DNA of 8,107 nt from contig JASLMY010000228.1 in assembly GCA_030746295.1 (NCBI GenBank), positions 1-8,107 on the forward strand, in the 5' to 3' direction. Numbering within the stretch: the first letter of the stretch is position 1; every line of letters starts with the position of its first letter. The position numbers were made by a program, and so were the translations under genes. This document shows, in pieces, positions 7,228-8,107 of the stretch. The notes below the pieces were generated by a model. It made no database searches. It was not told where the DNA came from and saw only the letters and a list, made by a program, of their open reading frames with translations. The DNA comes from Alphaproteobacteria bacterium. Its GTDB lineage: Bacteria > Pseudomonadota > Alphaproteobacteria > GCA-2731375.

Positions 7228-7662
7228 CCGCTTCTCCTTTCCCTTTTTTTCCCCGGGACCCAGCGGCACGCCATAGAGCTCGAGGCGGTGCCCGACCAGG
7301 CGGTAGCCCATCTCACGCGCCACTTCCTCTTGCAGGCGCTCGATCTTGTCGTTGCGGAACTCCATGACTTTGCCGCTAGTCGTGTCGATCAGGTGGTCGT
7401 GGTGGTCTTTGGACACCAGCTCGAATCGGGCGCGGCCGTCGCCGAAGTCGACCCGGGCGACGAGCCCGGCCTCCTCGAAGATGCGCATCGTGCGATAGAC
7501 GGTGGCCTGGCTGATTCTCGGATCGACCCGGACGACGCGGCGCAGCAGCTCCTCGACGTCGGGATGGTCCTCGGCCTCGCCGAGGACACGCGCGATAACA
7601 CGGCGCCGCTCCGTCATGCGGACACCGCGCTCAAGGCAAAGACGTTCCAAGCGCTGCGGCAT
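7216..7662 (-). CDS. fur: Fur-family metal-responsive regulator (alphaproteobacterial Fur/Mur type)
   Basis: Cytoplasmic homodimeric repressor that binds operator DNA with Fe2+ or, in the Mur variants of Rhizobiales, Mn2+. The 148 residues contain a winged-helix domain with recognition helix [18 protein letters not shown] (50-67) and a dimerisation domain with [14 protein letters not shown] (80-93). Residues corresponding to the E. coli Fur ligands are present at the same numbers: H33, E81, H88, H90 and H87, D89, E108, H125. The structural-zinc cysteines are absent (positions 93 and 96 are D and S, and there is no C-terminal pair), as known for alphaproteobacterial Fur/Mur. Iron versus manganese specificity cannot be read from the sequence. 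The last ~14 residues are a Lys/Arg-rich tail not found in typical members and include an A7 tract. The ATG at 7662 lies 47 bp after the mucR stop and has only a weak ribosome binding site. No canonical Fur box was seen upstream. Confidence 0.94.
   Translation of the reverse strand: MPQRLERLCLERGVRMTERRRVIARVLGEAEDHPDVEELLRRVVRVDPRISQATVYRTMRIFEEAGLVARVDFGDGRARFELVSKDHHDHLIDTTSGKVMEFRNDKIERLQEEVAREMGYRLVGHRLELYGVPLGPGEKKGKEKRRRG
7243..7249 (-). other. A AAA AAG slippery heptamer in frame within the fur tail
   Basis: Codons 138-140 of fur are GAA AAA AAG, so the last A of GAA plus the next two codons form A AAA AAG in the zero frame, the heptamer used for -1 frameshifting in dnaX and some insertion sequences. 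The -1 frame stays open for 16 codons and enters miaB in frame at the 7195 ATG. Supporting structure is only partial: the hairpin starts 15 nt downstream, further than the usual 5-9. The feature may be a coincidence of a lysine-rich tail. Confidence 0.25.
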
Positions 7663-7663
7663 G

Positions 7664-7703
7664 CCGTGCTCAGCGCCCGCCTGCCGGCCGGATCAAAGCA
7701 CGG
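7664..7703. repeat. 7-bp dyad in the mucR-fur intergenic gap
   Basis: CCGTGCT (7664-7670) and AGCACGG (7697-7703) are perfect inverted copies separated by 26 bp. They fill most of the 47-bp gap and end one base before the fur ATG. The loop contains the palindrome CCGGCCGG (7684-7691). It could be an operator or a weak mRNA stem covering the fur ribosome binding region. There is no U run on the minus strand, so it does not look like a terminator for mucR. Chance occurrence is plausible. Confidence 0.25.
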
Positions 7704-7709
7704 GTCCGG

Positions 7710-8107
7710 TCACGCCTGCCGGCGCCGCCGCGTCGTGCCAAGGCCGATCTTCTTCGCCAATTCACGGCGCTGCGCGGCATAGTTTGGCGCCACCATGGGA
7801 TAGTCGGCGGCCAGGCCCCAGCGCTCGCGATACTGTTCCGGCGTCATGTTGTAGGCTGTCTTCAGGTGGCGTTTCAGCATCTTCAGCTTCTTGCCGTCCT
7901 CCAGGCAGACGATATATTCGGGCGTGACCGACTTGCGAACGGCGACCGCCGGTTGCGGCCGCTCGCTCTGGGCCGGAAGGGGCTCGTTGCCCAGTCCCGA
8001 TAGGCTGTCGTAGACCTGCTTGATCAGTTGCGGCACCTCGCCGACCGGCACCGAGTTGTTGGAGACGTGCGATGCCACGATGTCTGCCGTCAACTGAAGA
8101 ACTTCAA
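7710..8107 (-). CDS. mucR: MucR/Ros family transcriptional regulator, 5' end cut by right edge
   Basis: MucR/Ros proteins are alphaproteobacterial H-NS-like regulators that bind AT-rich DNA and repress genes for surface structures, motility or virulence. The conserved N-terminal part reads LTADIVASHVSNNSVP, followed by a short variable linker and the DNA-binding domain EYIVCLEDGKKLKMLKRHL (59-77) and MTPEQYRERWGL (83-94), then DYPMVAPNYA (97-106). Residue numbers count from the TTG at 8093. That TTG is probably not the start: the frame is open to the window edge and the upstream codons read E-V-L-Q, which continues the family pattern before LTADIV. The gene therefore most likely begins beyond 8107. 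The zinc-finger ligands are C63, D66, H76 and Y81, against Cys-Cys-His-His in Ros. It precedes fur by 47 bp; co-transcription is possible but not shown. Confidence 0.92.
   Translation of the reverse strand, partial: EVLQLTADIVASHVSNNSVPVGEVPQLIKQVYDSLSGLGNEPLPAQSERPQPAVAVRKSVTPEYIVCLEDGKKLKMLKRHLKTAYNMTPEQYRERWGLAADYPMVAPNYAAQRRELAKKIGLGTTRRRRQA

Noticed and set aside
7678..7723. Two direct copies of CGCCTGCCGGC at 7678-7688 and 7713-7723
   Set aside because: Only two 11-bp GC-rich copies, one inside mucR coding sequence; chance similarity is likely.
8094..8107. Near-palindrome TTGAAGTTCTTCAG at the right edge as an operator
   Set aside because: It most likely lies inside the mucR coding frame and is cut off by the window edge.

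Overview
The window is a stretch of high-GC alphaproteobacterial chromosome in which every recognisable gene lies on the minus strand, so the order of transcription is right to left. Three things point to a Rhodospirillales-like alphaproteobacterium: a MucR/Ros regulator, a Fur protein that keeps its regulatory metal ligands but lacks the structural-zinc cysteines (the alphaproteobacterial Fur/Mur type), and the gene order fur-miaB-phoH-(7TM-HD)-ybeY-corC-lnt. I see no mobile element, CRISPR array, tRNA or rRNA, and no gene-free stretch longer than about 50 bases.

Layout in transcription order: a mucR-type regulator (8107-7710, 5' end probably outside the window); fur (7662-7216); miaB tRNA methylthiotransferase (7195-5696); phoH/ybeZ ATPase (5654-4641); a 7TM-HD membrane protein related to PgpH (4641-2296); ybeY endoribonuclease (2348-1809); corC/ybeX CBS protein (1834-911); and the N-terminal 297 codons of lnt, apolipoprotein N-acyltransferase (891-1, cut by the left edge). 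From phoH to lnt the genes overlap or nearly touch: a TAATG junction, a 53-bp overlap, a 26-bp overlap and a 19-bp gap. They are therefore very probably one translationally coupled operon. miaB and fur may belong to it or lie just upstream of its promoter.

Functionally the block joins RNA metabolism (MiaB ms2i6A tRNA modification, PhoH/YbeZ, the rRNA-maturation RNase YbeY) with envelope functions (7TM-HD protein, CorC, Lnt), preceded by metal-responsive and H-NS-like regulators. It merges two classical neighbourhoods: phoH-pgpH-ybeY of Firmicutes and some other phyla, and ybeZ-ybeY-ybeX-lnt of gammaproteobacteria.

This is mostly conserved housekeeping DNA, but several details deserve a second look. 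The 7TM-HD protein has lost two expected HD-domain metal ligands. The fur-miaB junction carries an in-frame A AAA AAG slippery heptamer whose -1 frame runs openly into miaB, a perfect 9-bp hairpin around the fur stop codon, and a small ORF with a good ribosome binding site. MucR lacks two of the four usual zinc-finger ligands. No wholly new system is evident.
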